Shown one piece after another: positions 53,136 through 61,840 of a DNA stretch of 64,000 bases; the first letter of the stretch is position 1, and each line of letters begins with the position of its first letter. Below the pieces are notes generated by a model, which was not told where the DNA came from, did no database searches, and worked only from the letters and a program-made list of their open reading frames with translations. The stretch comes from Acidisoma sp. PAMC 29798 (lineage in GTDB: Bacteria > Pseudomonadota > Alphaproteobacteria > Acetobacterales > Acetobacteraceae): assembly GCF_030252425.1 (NCBI RefSeq), contig NZ_CP126994.1:2785001-2849000 (forward strand), in the 5' to 3' direction. Position numbers and translations under genes: made by a program.

Positions 53136-53894
53136 ATGCAGTTCGGGAGGGTCGCAGCGCTTGAGGACGCCTATCTGAAGCGGACGCTCGACAAGACCAT
53201 CTCACCCCAAGACCACATGTACAATACCGGCCCGGATTGGTATTTCTCTGTGGGTGTGGATGGGCTTCGGGTCGTTCTGCGCGCGCTGGCGATGGGACGC
53301 CTGAACGAGGTCAATCACATTCTCGATCTTCCCTGCGGCCATGGCCGTGTCGCGCGACATCTGCACGCCTGCTTTCCGAATGCCCATCTCACCTTCGCCG
53401 ATATCGATACCGATGGGGTCGATTTCTGCGTGGAGCGCTTTGGGGGCACGGGTATTTACTCGCAACCCGACCTCTCCCAGGTTGCCTTCGACGTGACCTA
53501 TGATCTCATCTGGATCGGCTCGCTCTTTACGCATGTCGAGCAGGCGCGGGCGGAAACCTGGCTGCGGCATCTGTGTGGCTTACTCGCGCCAAACGGCGTG
53601 CTCATCGCGACGCTCCACGGCAACTGGAGCAAAGAGGTCCAGCGCAGCTACGGGGCGATGATCGGGGACGCCGAATGGGCGAAGATCATGGCGGGATACG
53701 AGCTGACGGGTTGGGGCTATGCCCGCTATCCCGGCCCCGACAATTACGGCGTGTCGCTGTGCCGCGCATCGACCGTGATGGCGATGGCCGGCCGGATCGA
53801 GGGCGTGCGCATTCTGAGCTATACCGAGCGCGGCTGGGCGGGAAACCATGACGTTCTGGTCATGGAAAAATGGGACCGGATGGAAAAGTTTTGA
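53136..53894 (+). CDS. Class I SAM-dependent methyltransferase
   Basis: The 252-aa protein has the Rossmann motif ILDLPCGHGRVARHLHACFP, an acidic motif II (FADIDTDGVDF) and DLIWIGSLFTHVEQ. The substrate is not indicated. It follows the nucleoside hydrolase by 17 bases and may be on the same transcript, though the function seems unrelated. Confidence 0.8.
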   Translation: MQFGRVAALEDAYLKRTLDKTISPQDHMYNTGPDWYFSVGVDGLRVVLRALAMGRLNEVNHILDLPCGHGRVARHLHACFPNAHLTFADIDTDGVDFCVERFGGTGIYSQPDLSQVAFDVTYDLIWIGSLFTHVEQARAETWLRHLCGLLAPNGVLIATLHGNWSKEVQRSYGAMIGDAEWAKIMAGYELTGWGYARYPGPDNYGVSLCRASTVMAMAGRIEGVRILSYTERGWAGNHDVLVMEKWDRMEKF

Positions 53895-53902
53895 GGCGTC
53901 CT

Positions 53903-54136
53903 GTGCTTCTTCGCGTCCCGATGCGGGCCTTGCGCGATCGCCATCATCTCACACGCGCCAGCGCCGGTCTCGGCTTCCTCGTCGTTCTCCTGTTGCTTCT
54001 CTGCGCCGTGGTCGGCGCCCCGTTCGCGCTGATCAACGTCTATCGTGAAATCACCAAAGCTGTTGACGGTAACGCCGTTTATCTCACGCCATGGCCGGGA
54101 GACGATACCGATACAATCGTATCGGCATCAAGCTGA
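53903..54136 (+). pseudogene. N-terminal piece of a frameshifted membrane-protein gene
   Basis: This frame gives a short cytoplasmic stretch, one strong membrane helix (LGFLVVLLLLLCAVVGAPFALI) and NVYREITKAVDGNAVYLTP, then stops at 54136. Its reading frame is one base off the following ORF at 54091-54888, which begins in mid-domain without a helix or ribosome site. The two parts together resemble one protein. Start could be TTG 53891, GTG 53903 or ATG 53921. Confidence 0.5.
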
Positions 54137-54888
54137 CGCATATCGACGAAGTTGGGAACCGCGCCACGATTCAGGTCAGCGGCTACCATTACTGTATCGG
54201 AAATTGCAGTCATACGCGCGACCGCCTTCTGGTCTCCGCCTATCAAGCGCAGGGGCGGAATGCGGTATCGGTGCCAACATCGGCCACCATCGATCTGCCG
54301 AGCGACGACAGCGAAATCAGCAGCACAATTGTCCTGCCGATCGACGGCCAGATCACGCTTTATCCCTTCGATACCTATGCCTTGCGCATCGGCGTCGCCG
54401 TCGAACGGACGCAGACGGATGCGCAAGGTCAGACGCGCAGCTTTATCGACTCCAGTGGCCAAAAGGGCAGTCTTATGCTGTCGTTCAGTGAAACGATCCC
54501 GCGTCTGGACGCATCTGCCCCCCGCGCCGTGGATCCGGTTCAGGCAACGCCCGCACGCGCGCCCTATCGCTACGCCTCCGCCTTCGAGGTGACGCTCAGC
54601 AGGCCCTTGTACACCAAGGTCGTCGTTGTCGTTCTGGTGGGCTTGATCCTGATGGCATCGGTCCTGGTGGTGCTTCTGACCACCTTCCATGACCTCGTCC
54701 TCAATATCGGGGCGACGATCCTCGGCATCTGGGGTGCCAGGGCCCTTCTGCTTGGGGAATTCCCCCCGGACACGACATTGATCGACCTCATTCTGCTGGG
54801 CACGATCGTCTTCGTGATGCTGGGGGTGGGGGTGAAGTCGCTGTACTATTTTGGCCACGCCTTCCGACGCCGAAAGAACGACCGCTAG
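54091..54888 (+). CDS. Membrane protein of unknown function (DUF4436-like), 3' piece of a split gene
   Basis: The 265-aa frame has an extracytoplasmic domain (THIDEVGNRATIQVSGYHYC, GQITLYPFDTYALRIGVAVE) followed by about three membrane segments (VVVVVLVGLILMASVLVVLL, LNIGATILGIWGARALLL, LILLGTIVFVMLGVGV) and a basic tail. The YPFDTY and GIWGARALL blocks recall DUF4436 proteins, which start with a membrane helix. That helix is in the other frame just upstream. If it is real, the gene is broken at about 54105-54130, or expressed by frameshifting. Confidence 0.55.
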   Translation: MAGRRYRYNRIGIKLTHIDEVGNRATIQVSGYHYCIGNCSHTRDRLLVSAYQAQGRNAVSVPTSATIDLPSDDSEISSTIVLPIDGQITLYPFDTYALRIGVAVERTQTDAQGQTRSFIDSSGQKGSLMLSFSETIPRLDASAPRAVDPVQATPARAPYRYASAFEVTLSRPLYTKVVVVVLVGLILMASVLVVLLTTFHDLVLNIGATILGIWGARALLLGEFPPDTTLIDLILLGTIVFVMLGVGVKSLYYFGHAFRRRKNDR

Positions 54889-54897
54889 ACCGCGATT

Positions 54898-54990
54898 GAT
54901 TTAAGCCTGAATGGCTCCTCGCACTCACTGCGTCATGCTCGGCGACGGCATGCCATGACGGGAGACTTGGTCGTTGAACCAGCTTAAATC
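54898..54990. repeat. Inverted repeats between convergent genes
   Basis: Outer arms GATTTAAGC (54898-54906) and GCTTAAATC (54982-54990) and inner arms CGTCATG (54931-54937) and CATGACG (54954-54960) are perfect pairs. The inner pair resembles the ends of family-B repeats. A degenerate family-A-like TAGGGCGG follows at the metallophosphoesterase stop. Confidence 0.5.
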
Positions 54991-55015
54991 CATCCCGCAA
55001 TAGCCGTATCCCGCC

Positions 55016-55750
55016 CTACTTCCGGGGCTTCTTCGGACCAGGAACCTGGATGAAGGACATCAGGCTGTCCTCCAGCACCAAGGCCGTCAACCGCCCGCCA
55101 TACACCGCCCCGGTATCGATGCCGATCCGGTTGACCCGCACGGTCGGGTCGTCCTTGGGCGTGTGGCCATGAACCACCACTGCCGCCAGCGGTTCCGGCC
55201 AGGACAGAAAGGGTTGCCTGATCCAGACGAGGTCGTGCGGGTCCTGCGCATCGATCGGAACGCCGGGCCGAATACCGGCATGGACAAAGATATAGCCGCC
55301 GCGCTGATAGCTCAGCTTCTCGCCACGCAGAACCGCCATCTGATCTGGCGGAATGAGGTTTTCGATATGCGGCGGCTCGGGTCGCTTCGGAATGCCCCAA
55401 TCGGTGAGGCAGGTGTCCCCGCCGTTGCGCCGCCAGTGGCGCATCGACTCACCCCCGAACTCCAGCGCTTCCAGGCACAACTCCTCGTGATTGCCCCGCA
55501 GATTGATCATCTCCCCGCCGATCGGCGAACCGGCGGCGACGCGCGCCAACACGGCGGCGCTGTCCGGCCCACGATCGATGAGATCCCCCAGATGAATGAT
55601 GATGGCCTCGGCCACCGGGCGCGCCGCGTGATCCTCGGCGATCTGGTTGAGGATCGCCGCATGGGCCACATCGCATCCATGGACATCGCCAATGGCGTAA
55701 ATACGGAGGTCGGGCGGCAAGGTCGCGGGTGCCGGCAGGAAAGAGATCAT
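55016..55750 (-). CDS. Serine/threonine-phosphatase-type metallophosphoesterase
   Basis: The 244-aa protein has all calcineurin-type blocks: GDVHGCD, HLGDLIDRGPDS, LRGNHEE, HAGIRPG and VHGHTP. This set fits bacterial protein phosphatases (PrpA/ApaH relatives), but small-molecule substrates are also possible. Its TAG is followed by GGCGGG, as at ends formed by family-A repeats. It runs against the broken membrane-protein gene. Confidence 0.88.
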   Translation of the reverse strand: MISFLPAPATLPPDLRIYAIGDVHGCDVAHAAILNQIAEDHAARPVAEAIIIHLGDLIDRGPDSAAVLARVAAGSPIGGEMINLRGNHEELCLEALEFGGESMRHWRRNGGDTCLTDWGIPKRPEPPHIENLIPPDQMAVLRGEKLSYQRGGYIFVHAGIRPGVPIDAQDPHDLVWIRQPFLSWPEPLAAVVVHGHTPKDDPTVRVNRIGIDTGAVYGGRLTALVLEDSLMSFIQVPGPKKPRK

Positions 55751-55861
55751 CGCATCGAAGCCAGGGTCATGATCGTCACCTAAGCACTGTCGGGAGATTC
55801 GACCAGACGGTCATGTGACCAGGGGCTCGACAGGGGGGCCGTGTGGCGGCAGAGGAGGGCC

Positions 55862-56611
55862 ATGGATGCGATCCGCGTTGACACCCTGACCAAGCGCTAC
55901 GGCACCACCCTCGCCGTGGATAGAATCAGTTTTCGCGTGCCGAAAGGCCGCACCGTCGGGCTTCTGGGCGGCAATGGCGCCGGGAAATCGACCACCATCG
56001 CCATGCTGCTGGCCTTGCTGGTACCGACCGAGGGACGGATTGAAGTTCTGGGTCATGATATGGCGCGGGATCGCTTTCGCGCCCTCGCCCGTATGAACTT
56101 TTCATCACCTTATATCGCGCTGCCCGGACGGCTGTCCGTGCGCGAGAACCTGCGCGTCTACGGACATCTCTATAATGTCCGGCGCATGGACCGCCGCATC
56201 GCCGAGCTGGCCGAGGAACTTAATCTGGGGGACTTCCTGGACCGCCTTGCGGGTCAGTTGTCGGCCGGGCAGAAGACCCGCGTGGCCTTGGCGAAATCGC
56301 TCATCAACCGCCCGGAAGTGCTGTTGCTGGACGAGCCGACCGCGAGCCTCGACCCCGATACCGGCGATCTGGTGCGAAGCTGGCTGGAGCGCTACCGCGC
56401 GGAATCCGGCTGCTCGATGCTGCTCGCGTCCCACAACATGGCCGAGGTCGAGCGGCTCTGCGACCATATCCTGGTCATGCGGCGCGGCCGGATTGTGGAC
56501 GAGGGCAGCCCGGCGGACCTTCTCGCCCGCCACGGCCGTGAGAGCCTGGAAGACGTCTTTCTGGACATCGCCCGCGCCCGCGGCCATGCCGCACAGGAGA
56601 CGGCGTCATGA
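55862..56611 (+). CDS. ABC-2 type exporter, ATP-binding protein
   Basis: The 249-aa ATPase has Walker A GGNGAGKST, signature LSAGQKTRVALAKSL and Walker B VLLLDEPTASLD, with SHNMAEVERLCDHIL. It is a single-domain exporter-type ATPase of the DrrA/NodI kind. AGAGGAGG lies right before the ATG at 55862. It overlaps the permease gene by ATGA. The cargo is unknown. Confidence 0.88.
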   Translation: MDAIRVDTLTKRYGTTLAVDRISFRVPKGRTVGLLGGNGAGKSTTIAMLLALLVPTEGRIEVLGHDMARDRFRALARMNFSSPYIALPGRLSVRENLRVYGHLYNVRRMDRRIAELAEELNLGDFLDRLAGQLSAGQKTRVALAKSLINRPEVLLLDEPTASLDPDTGDLVRSWLERYRAESGCSMLLASHNMAEVERLCDHILVMRRGRIVDEGSPADLLARHGRESLEDVFLDIARARGHAAQETAS

Positions 56612-57417
56612 CCCCCTCCCTGCGCCGTGTCTGGGGCCTGATCTACCGCCACCTGTGCTTGTATCGCCGGTCCTGGCCGCGCCTGCTGGAACTCGCCTAT
56701 TGGCCGATCCTGCAAATGTGCATCTGGGGCTTCACCGCCAGCTTCATCACCAGCCGGGCGGTGGGCGGCGGCCACGGCATCCTGATGGCCGCGAGCGCGC
56801 TGCTCGCCGGCGTTTTGCTGTGGGAAGTGGCGTTGCGCAGCCAGATGGGCGTCGCCATCAGCTTTCTGGAAGAAATCTGGTCCCGCAACCTGGGCCATGT
56901 CTTCGTCAGCCCTCTGCGGCCATGGGAGATGATCCTGGGCCTGATCGGCGTCGCCTTCATGCGCGTGGTGGCCGGCATCGCACCGGCGATCCTGGTCGCC
57001 TACCTGCTGTATGCCTTCAACCTGTTCACGCTCGGCCCGGTCATCGTGCTGTTCTTCGCCAATCTGATGATCATGGGGTGGGCCGTGGCGCTCGGCGTCG
57101 TCTCCCTCATCCTGCGCCATGGCGCAGGGGCAGAGCCGCTGGCCTGGTCCCTGCTGTTCGGGCTGACGCCCTTGTCCGCCGTGTTCTATCCGGTCTCCGC
57201 CTTGCCCATCTGGCTGCAGCCGATCTCCCACGCCATCCCCGCCACCCATGTGTTCGAGGGGATGCGCGACGCCCTGGTCCAGGGGCATGTGGCATGGGGC
57301 GAAATGCTGTGGGCCGCTGGCCTGAATGTCATCTGGCTGATCGTCGCCGGCCTGCTCTTTGCCAGCCAGTTTCACGCGGCCCGCACCCGCGGTGCCTTGA
57401 TCACCATCGGGGAATAA
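56608..57417 (+). CDS. ABC-2 type exporter, permease
   Basis: The 269-aa protein has about six membrane segments and the ABC-2 family block around ISHAIPATHVFEGMRDAL. It partners the preceding ATPase. A different frame stays open across this gene and continues into the histidine phosphatase, but has no coding character here. Confidence 0.87.
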   Translation: MTPSLRRVWGLIYRHLCLYRRSWPRLLELAYWPILQMCIWGFTASFITSRAVGGGHGILMAASALLAGVLLWEVALRSQMGVAISFLEEIWSRNLGHVFVSPLRPWEMILGLIGVAFMRVVAGIAPAILVAYLLYAFNLFTLGPVIVLFFANLMIMGWAVALGVVSLILRHGAGAEPLAWSLLFGLTPLSAVFYPVSALPIWLQPISHAIPATHVFEGMRDALVQGHVAWGEMLWAAGLNVIWLIVAGLLFASQFHAARTRGALITIGE

Positions 57418-57425
57418 TCGCGAGC

Positions 57426-58082
57426 ATGACGTCACCAGAGGCGCTGACAGCCAAAACCACCCGCCTGTGGCTGATCCGCCATGCCCTGGTCGATGCGGAC
57501 GCGCGGCGGTTTCTGTATGGCGACCAGGATGTGGCGATCTGTGAAGTGACGATGGCGGGACAGGGCCAGGCCTATGCCGCCCTCGGAGACCGATTGCCAC
57601 GGACGGCGGTATGGCTCGTCTCGCCTTTGTCACGCACGGTGCGCACAGCGCTGGCCATCTTCGCCGCTGGCTACCCCGAACAGCCGCTGATCGTAGAGCC
57701 TGGACTGATCGAGCAGTCCTTTGGTGTGCTGCACGGCACCGAAGGACTGCGGCTGGCGGAGCGTCTGGCCCTGCCCGCGCATGATTTCTGGCCCATCTCC
57801 CATGCCGAGCGACCGGAGCAGGGCGAAAGCTTCGAGGACGTCATCCTGCGCGTGGGCGCGGTCATGGAACGGTTGGCGACGGAGTATGCGGGCCAGGACG
57901 TGGTTGCCGTCTGCCATGGCGGCGTCATCCGGGCGGCGATGGCCCATGCCCTCAAGATCGGTGGGGATTCGGCCTTGCGGCTGACCGTGGACAATATTTC
58001 CCTGACGCGGATCGAGCGGCGCGGGCAGGCTTGGCGCGTCGTCTCCGCCAATGAAACGAGCCTGCCCTCGCCCGCCTTTTGA
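57426..58082 (+). CDS. Histidine phosphatase family protein
   Basis: The 218-aa protein has the phosphoglycerate-mutase-like motif LWLIRHALVD (RHA instead of RHG), a second Arg in SPLSRTVRTA, the Glu in EQSFGVLHG and the C-terminal His in VAVCHGGVIR. The set is complete for catalysis. Substrate unknown. The start at 57426 lies 8 bases after the exporter permease, so it may be co-transcribed. Confidence 0.87.
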   Translation: MTSPEALTAKTTRLWLIRHALVDADARRFLYGDQDVAICEVTMAGQGQAYAALGDRLPRTAVWLVSPLSRTVRTALAIFAAGYPEQPLIVEPGLIEQSFGVLHGTEGLRLAERLALPAHDFWPISHAERPEQGESFEDVILRVGAVMERLATEYAGQDVVAVCHGGVIRAAMAHALKIGGDSALRLTVDNISLTRIERRGQAWRVVSANETSLPSPAF

Positions 58083-58205
58083 CCGCCACCTTCACGCGCT
58101 AAAGACAGACATGACCGTTTTGGATGCTTGCGGCATCCGCTCTGCGGCGTCATGTCACTGTCATCGGACGGGAGGTTTGCCTCGCCGAAGCAAGAGAAGG
58201 AACGC

Positions 58206-58898
58206 ATGGTGAAGTTCAAGCGCACCCTGTTCGCCACCTGCCTGTTGGGCCTCGCGCCCATGATCAATGGCTGCGCCGCGACGGTCCAGACCGGGGAACA
58301 GCAGGACCTCGTCGATCGATCGACGCTCACTGTGCAGGAACTGGTGAACTCGACCCAATCCCAGGATCTGGTGAACTCCCTGCGCAGCGCGCGGGCGGTG
58401 ATGATCTGCCCCCGCGTCTTCAAGGCTGGCTTCGTCATCGGCGGTTCCGGCGGTCCCTGCGTGCTGATGGCGCGCGCGGCCGGCGGGTCCTGGTCCGCCC
58501 CCGCCTTCTACACGATCGGCAGCGGCAGCTTCGGGGCCCAGATCGGCATCCAGGACGCCGAGGTCATGATCATGATCATGAACGATCATGCTTTGGCGGC
58601 TGTGATGCAGAACCACTTCAAGCTCGGCGGCGACGCCTCGCTCGCTTTCGCGACCGTGGGCGCCGGGGTCGGCGGCGCGACCACCACCGCTTTGCATGCG
58701 GATATCGTGAGCTTCGCCCGCACTCGCGGCCTTTATGCCGGCATTTCGATCGAAGGGTCGGTGCTGTCGCCCGATACCCAATCCAATGTCGGCTATTACG
58801 GCCAGCCCTACAGCACGTCCCAGATCGTCGTGACGATGATGGCGAACAATGCGGGCGCTAATCCGTTGCGCCAGACGCTCAGTCGCTTCGGGGGTTAG
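58206..58898 (+). CDS. SYLF-domain (YSC84-like) lipoprotein
   Basis: The 230-aa protein has a lipoprotein-like signal with Cys23 (APMINGC). Its SYLF domain contains AVMICPRVFKAGFVIGGSGG, IGIQDAEVMIMIMND, and FARTRGLYAGISIEGSVLSPD. SYLF domains bind lipids. AAGGA lies 5 bases before the ATG. It ends before a family-A hairpin opposite puuB. Confidence 0.87.
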   Translation: MVKFKRTLFATCLLGLAPMINGCAATVQTGEQQDLVDRSTLTVQELVNSTQSQDLVNSLRSARAVMICPRVFKAGFVIGGSGGPCVLMARAAGGSWSAPAFYTIGSGSFGAQIGIQDAEVMIMIMNDHALAAVMQNHFKLGGDASLAFATVGAGVGGATTTALHADIVSFARTRGLYAGISIEGSVLSPDTQSNVGYYGQPYSTSQIVVTMMANNAGANPLRQTLSRFGG

Positions 58899-58908
58899 GG
58901 AAGTGGTT

Positions 58909-58934
58909 GGCGGATAACGCTGCGCTCATCCGCC
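58909..58934. repeat. Family-A hairpin between SYLF gene and puuB
   Basis: GGCGGATAACGCTGCGCTCA followed by TCCGCC forms a 7-bp to 9-bp stem with its flanks (TTGGCGGAT and ATCCGCCAA). The left half is the same as the copy at 20491. It lies between convergent genes. Confidence 0.65.
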
Positions 58935-58941
58935 AAACTGC

Positions 58942-60210
58942 CTAAAGCATATCCCTGAGCCGATAGTAGCTCGTCGCGAGCAGCAGCGCGGGCACGCGTA
59001 GCGCCCGCCCGCCCGGGAATCGCGCATGGGGAATGCGGGCGAAGACATCGAACCGCCCCGCCTGCCCGGCAGCCGCTTCCGCCAAGACCCGTCCGGCTAG
59101 GCCCGCAAGCGCCACGCCGTGGCCCGAAAACCCCTGCGCCATCAGAATGTTCGGCGCGAGCTTGCCGAATTGCGGCGCGCGGTGGCGCGTGATGTCGACC
59201 AGACCGCCCCAGGTGAAGTCCGCCCGCGCGTTCTTGAGCTGCGGAAACACCACCCGCGCCCGCGCCAGCATGGTCTCGGCCAAGCGGCGCGGCGGCACCG
59301 AAGAATAGGAGACGCGCCCGCCGAACAGCAGGCGGCGATCCGCCGAGCGACGATAGTAGTCGAGCACGAAGTTCAGGTCGGAGGCCGCCGCATTCGTCGG
59401 CAGCAATGCCGGCACATCGTCGCGCGGCTCCGTGGCCACGATATAGGTGCCCACCGGCATGACGTAGCCCGCGACCGAGGGCCATAGCCGGCCGAGATAG
59501 GCACCGCCGCCGAGCAAGGCCGTGCCGGCCGTCACGGTGCCACGCGCCGTGGTCAGTCGCACGGCCGTGCCCGGTTCGATCTTCGTCACCGGCGTGTCGG
59601 AATAGAGCTGCGCACCCGCCGCCTGCGCCGCGCGCGCGAGGCCCAGCGTGTAATTGAGCGGATGCAAATGCGCCGAGACCTCCTCACGCAGGACTGCCCG
59701 GTAGTGTGGGCTTGCGACATGAGCCTGGATTGCGGCGCCCTTCAGGAGTTCGACACCCTCAACGCCCAGGGCGGCAAGCTCCTCCGCCTCCTCCTCCAAC
59801 TCATGCACCTGGCGCTCGCGGATGGCGGCATGAAGATAGCCGCGTGCGTAGTCGGCCGGAATGGCATGGTCGCGCACACGCTGCTCGACCAAGGCCACCG
59901 CCTCGATCGACATCGCCCACAGCCGGCGCGCGTCCTCGGCGCCCACCATGCGCTTCAGCTTGGTCTGCGCGATGGCAAATCCCGGCAGGACTTGACCGCC
60001 ATTGCGGCCCGAGGCGCCCCAGCCGATGGCGTTCGACTCGAGCAGCGCGACACGCAGACCGCGCTCGGCGAGATCGAGCGCCGCGGAACAGCCGGTGATG
60101 CCGCCGCCCACGATCGCCACATCGACGGTGATATCCTGGTCGAGCGGCTGCGTAACGAGACTGACGGCGCGCGTCGCCTCGTAATAGCTCGGCGCCGAAG
60201 CCTCCCTCAT
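58942..60210 (-). CDS. puuB: Gamma-glutamylputrescine oxidase-like FAD enzyme
   Basis: The 422-aa protein binds FAD (DVAIVGGGITGCSAALDLAE) and has GWGASGRNGGQVLPGF and FSGHGVALAGLAGRVLAEA, typical of PuuB/OrdL oxidases. PuuB oxidises gamma-glutamylputrescine to the aldehyde. It overlaps the PuuA-like gene by four bases, which supports the role. PuuC and PuuD are not in the window. Confidence 0.85.
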   Translation of the reverse strand: MREASAPSYYEATRAVSLVTQPLDQDITVDVAIVGGGITGCSAALDLAERGLRVALLESNAIGWGASGRNGGQVLPGFAIAQTKLKRMVGAEDARRLWAMSIEAVALVEQRVRDHAIPADYARGYLHAAIRERQVHELEEEAEELAALGVEGVELLKGAAIQAHVASPHYRAVLREEVSAHLHPLNYTLGLARAAQAAGAQLYSDTPVTKIEPGTAVRLTTARGTVTAGTALLGGGAYLGRLWPSVAGYVMPVGTYIVATEPRDDVPALLPTNAAASDLNFVLDYYRRSADRRLLFGGRVSYSSVPPRRLAETMLARARVVFPQLKNARADFTWGGLVDITRHRAPQFGKLAPNILMAQGFSGHGVALAGLAGRVLAEAAAGQAGRFDVFARIPHARFPGGRALRVPALLLATSYYRLRDML

Positions 60211-61547
60211 ACGTTCAGCAACAGATGCTCGCGTTCCCAGGAGCTGATGACGTGCAGATAGGTCTCATATTCGAGCTTCTTCACCGCCACGATGACCTCG
60301 ATCATCTTCGACCCGAGAAGGTCGTGCATGGGCTTGCATTGCTCCATGATATCAAGCGCGTGGCTAATCTCGCGTGGCAGCGCATAGGGCATGGAATAGG
60401 CCGACCCTTCGAAAGGTTTGGTCGGCTCCAGTTCCTCAATCATGCCCATATAGCCGCAGGCGAGAGTCGCCGCGAAAGCGAGATAGGGGTTGGCGTCGGC
60501 CCCCGGCACCCGATTCTCGACCCGCATGGCAGAGGGTGCGCCATAGGGCACGCGCAGCCCGCAGGTGCGGTTGTCGTAGCCCCATTCGAGATTGATCGGC
60601 GCATTCGAATGGCGTGACAGGCGGCGATAGGAATTCACGTTCGGCGCAAGAATCGGCATCACAGCCGGCGTGTATTTCTGCAAGCCGCCAAGATAGTTGC
60701 GGAACAGCTTGCTGGCCTTGCCGTCCTCCCCCGCAAACAGGTTCTGCTTGGTCACCGGGTCGATGATGCTTTGATGAACGTGCATCGCGCTGCCGGGTTC
60801 GCGGCTCATCGGCTTGGCCATGAAGGTGGCGTAGATGTCATGCCGCAGCGCCACTTCCCGCACCGTGCGCTTGAACAAGAACACCTGATCCGCGCGCGTC
60901 AGCGGTTCGCCATGCAGAAAGTTGATCTCGACCTGCCCGGCGCCTTCCTCATGAATGAGGGTGTCGAGGTCGAGTTCCTGCACTTCGCAGAAATCGTACA
61001 TTTCCTCGAACAGAGGATCGAATTCGTTCACGGCATCGACGGAATAGGACTGGCGGCCGGTTTCCTGCCGGCCGGAGCGGCCGATAGGCGGTGTCAGCGG
61101 ATAGTCGGGATCGGTATTGCGACCGACGAGATAGAATTCCAACTCCGGCGCCAGGATCGGCTCCCACCCTTTGTCGGCATAGAGGGCGAGCACGCGTTGC
61201 AACACCTGGCGCGGCGCCATCGGCACCGGATCGCCATTCTTGTAGTGGCAGTCATGGATGATCTGCGCCGTCGGCTCCCGCGCCCAAGGGACGAGGCGCA
61301 CCGTGCTGGCATCGGCTTTCAGGGTGATGTCGATGATGGCCGGGTCGGTTAGCCGATCTTCCTCGTCGGGCGGATATTCCCCGGTGACGGATTGGATGAA
61401 GATCGCCTCGGGAAGGCGCAGCGCACCGCCATCGAGGAATTTTTGCGCCGGCGTAATTTTTCCACGGGGAATGCCGGTGATGTCCGGCACCAGACATTCC
61501 ACTTCCGTGACGTGATGTTCAGCAAACCATTCGCGTAAGTCGATCAT
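60207..61547 (-). CDS. puuA: Gamma-glutamylputrescine synthetase-like (glutamine synthetase family)
   Basis: The 446-aa protein is a glutamine-synthetase homologue: VECLVPDITGIPRGK, APELEFYLVGR, EEGAGQVEINFLHGEP, EPGSAMHVHQS and the RVENRVPGADANPYLA block. PuuA joins glutamate to putrescine with ATP. Pairing with puuB makes polyamine use more likely than ammonia assimilation, although other amine substrates remain possible. Confidence 0.87.
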   Translation of the reverse strand: MIDLREWFAEHHVTEVECLVPDITGIPRGKITPAQKFLDGGALRLPEAIFIQSVTGEYPPDEEDRLTDPAIIDITLKADASTVRLVPWAREPTAQIIHDCHYKNGDPVPMAPRQVLQRVLALYADKGWEPILAPELEFYLVGRNTDPDYPLTPPIGRSGRQETGRQSYSVDAVNEFDPLFEEMYDFCEVQELDLDTLIHEEGAGQVEINFLHGEPLTRADQVFLFKRTVREVALRHDIYATFMAKPMSREPGSAMHVHQSIIDPVTKQNLFAGEDGKASKLFRNYLGGLQKYTPAVMPILAPNVNSYRRLSRHSNAPINLEWGYDNRTCGLRVPYGAPSAMRVENRVPGADANPYLAFAATLACGYMGMIEELEPTKPFEGSAYSMPYALPREISHALDIMEQCKPMHDLLGSKMIEVIVAVKKLEYETYLHVISSWEREHLLLNV

Positions 61548-61840
61548 TTTTTTCGCTCTCTTGCGTTAGCCATGAGTTTTCGGTGGCTTACGCCACCGGC
61601 CAAATGCAGCAAGGAAGCGCCGCTAGGGAGGGCCGGACAGCGACAGACGATCGCAAAACGGCGTGGAAACGGAGGGCGAAGGCCGTTCGGGGCGAGACAA
61701 TGTTGATCTCCTCAGTCCACCCAGAGTCGCACATAGGGCCGACCGGCATCAAGCGTGAACAGTGGGCAGAGGGTTCCCAAGCCGCGCCGCCCGCTGCATA
61801 TGCGAAGGTACGACGACGGGACGCAAAGGCGGAGAGCGGC
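61548..61840. other. Divergent intergenic region between puuA and the epimerase-like gene
   Basis: The 293 bases hold no convincing gene. A perfect 7-bp hairpin with a TTAC loop lies at 61581-61598 (CGGTGGC/GCCACCG), in the puuA leader. The plus-strand frame is open from 61583 but its residues look non-coding. GGAGAG at 61831 serves the gene at 61841. Promoters of both genes should lie here, but I could not place them. Confidence 0.5.

Noticed and set aside
56175-57425. Long plus-strand extension of the histidine phosphatase ORF across the ABC exporter genes
   Set aside because: The upstream part is an Arg/Pro-rich shadow of the exporter ATPase and permease; the family start lies at 57426.
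61818-61828. GGGACGCAAAG before the epimerase-like gene, a hallmark string of the c-di-GMP-I riboswitch
   Set aside because: The partner segments (AGGGCAAACC and a GAAA tetraloop at short distance) are missing, and the string runs straight into the ribosome-binding site, so it is probably chance.
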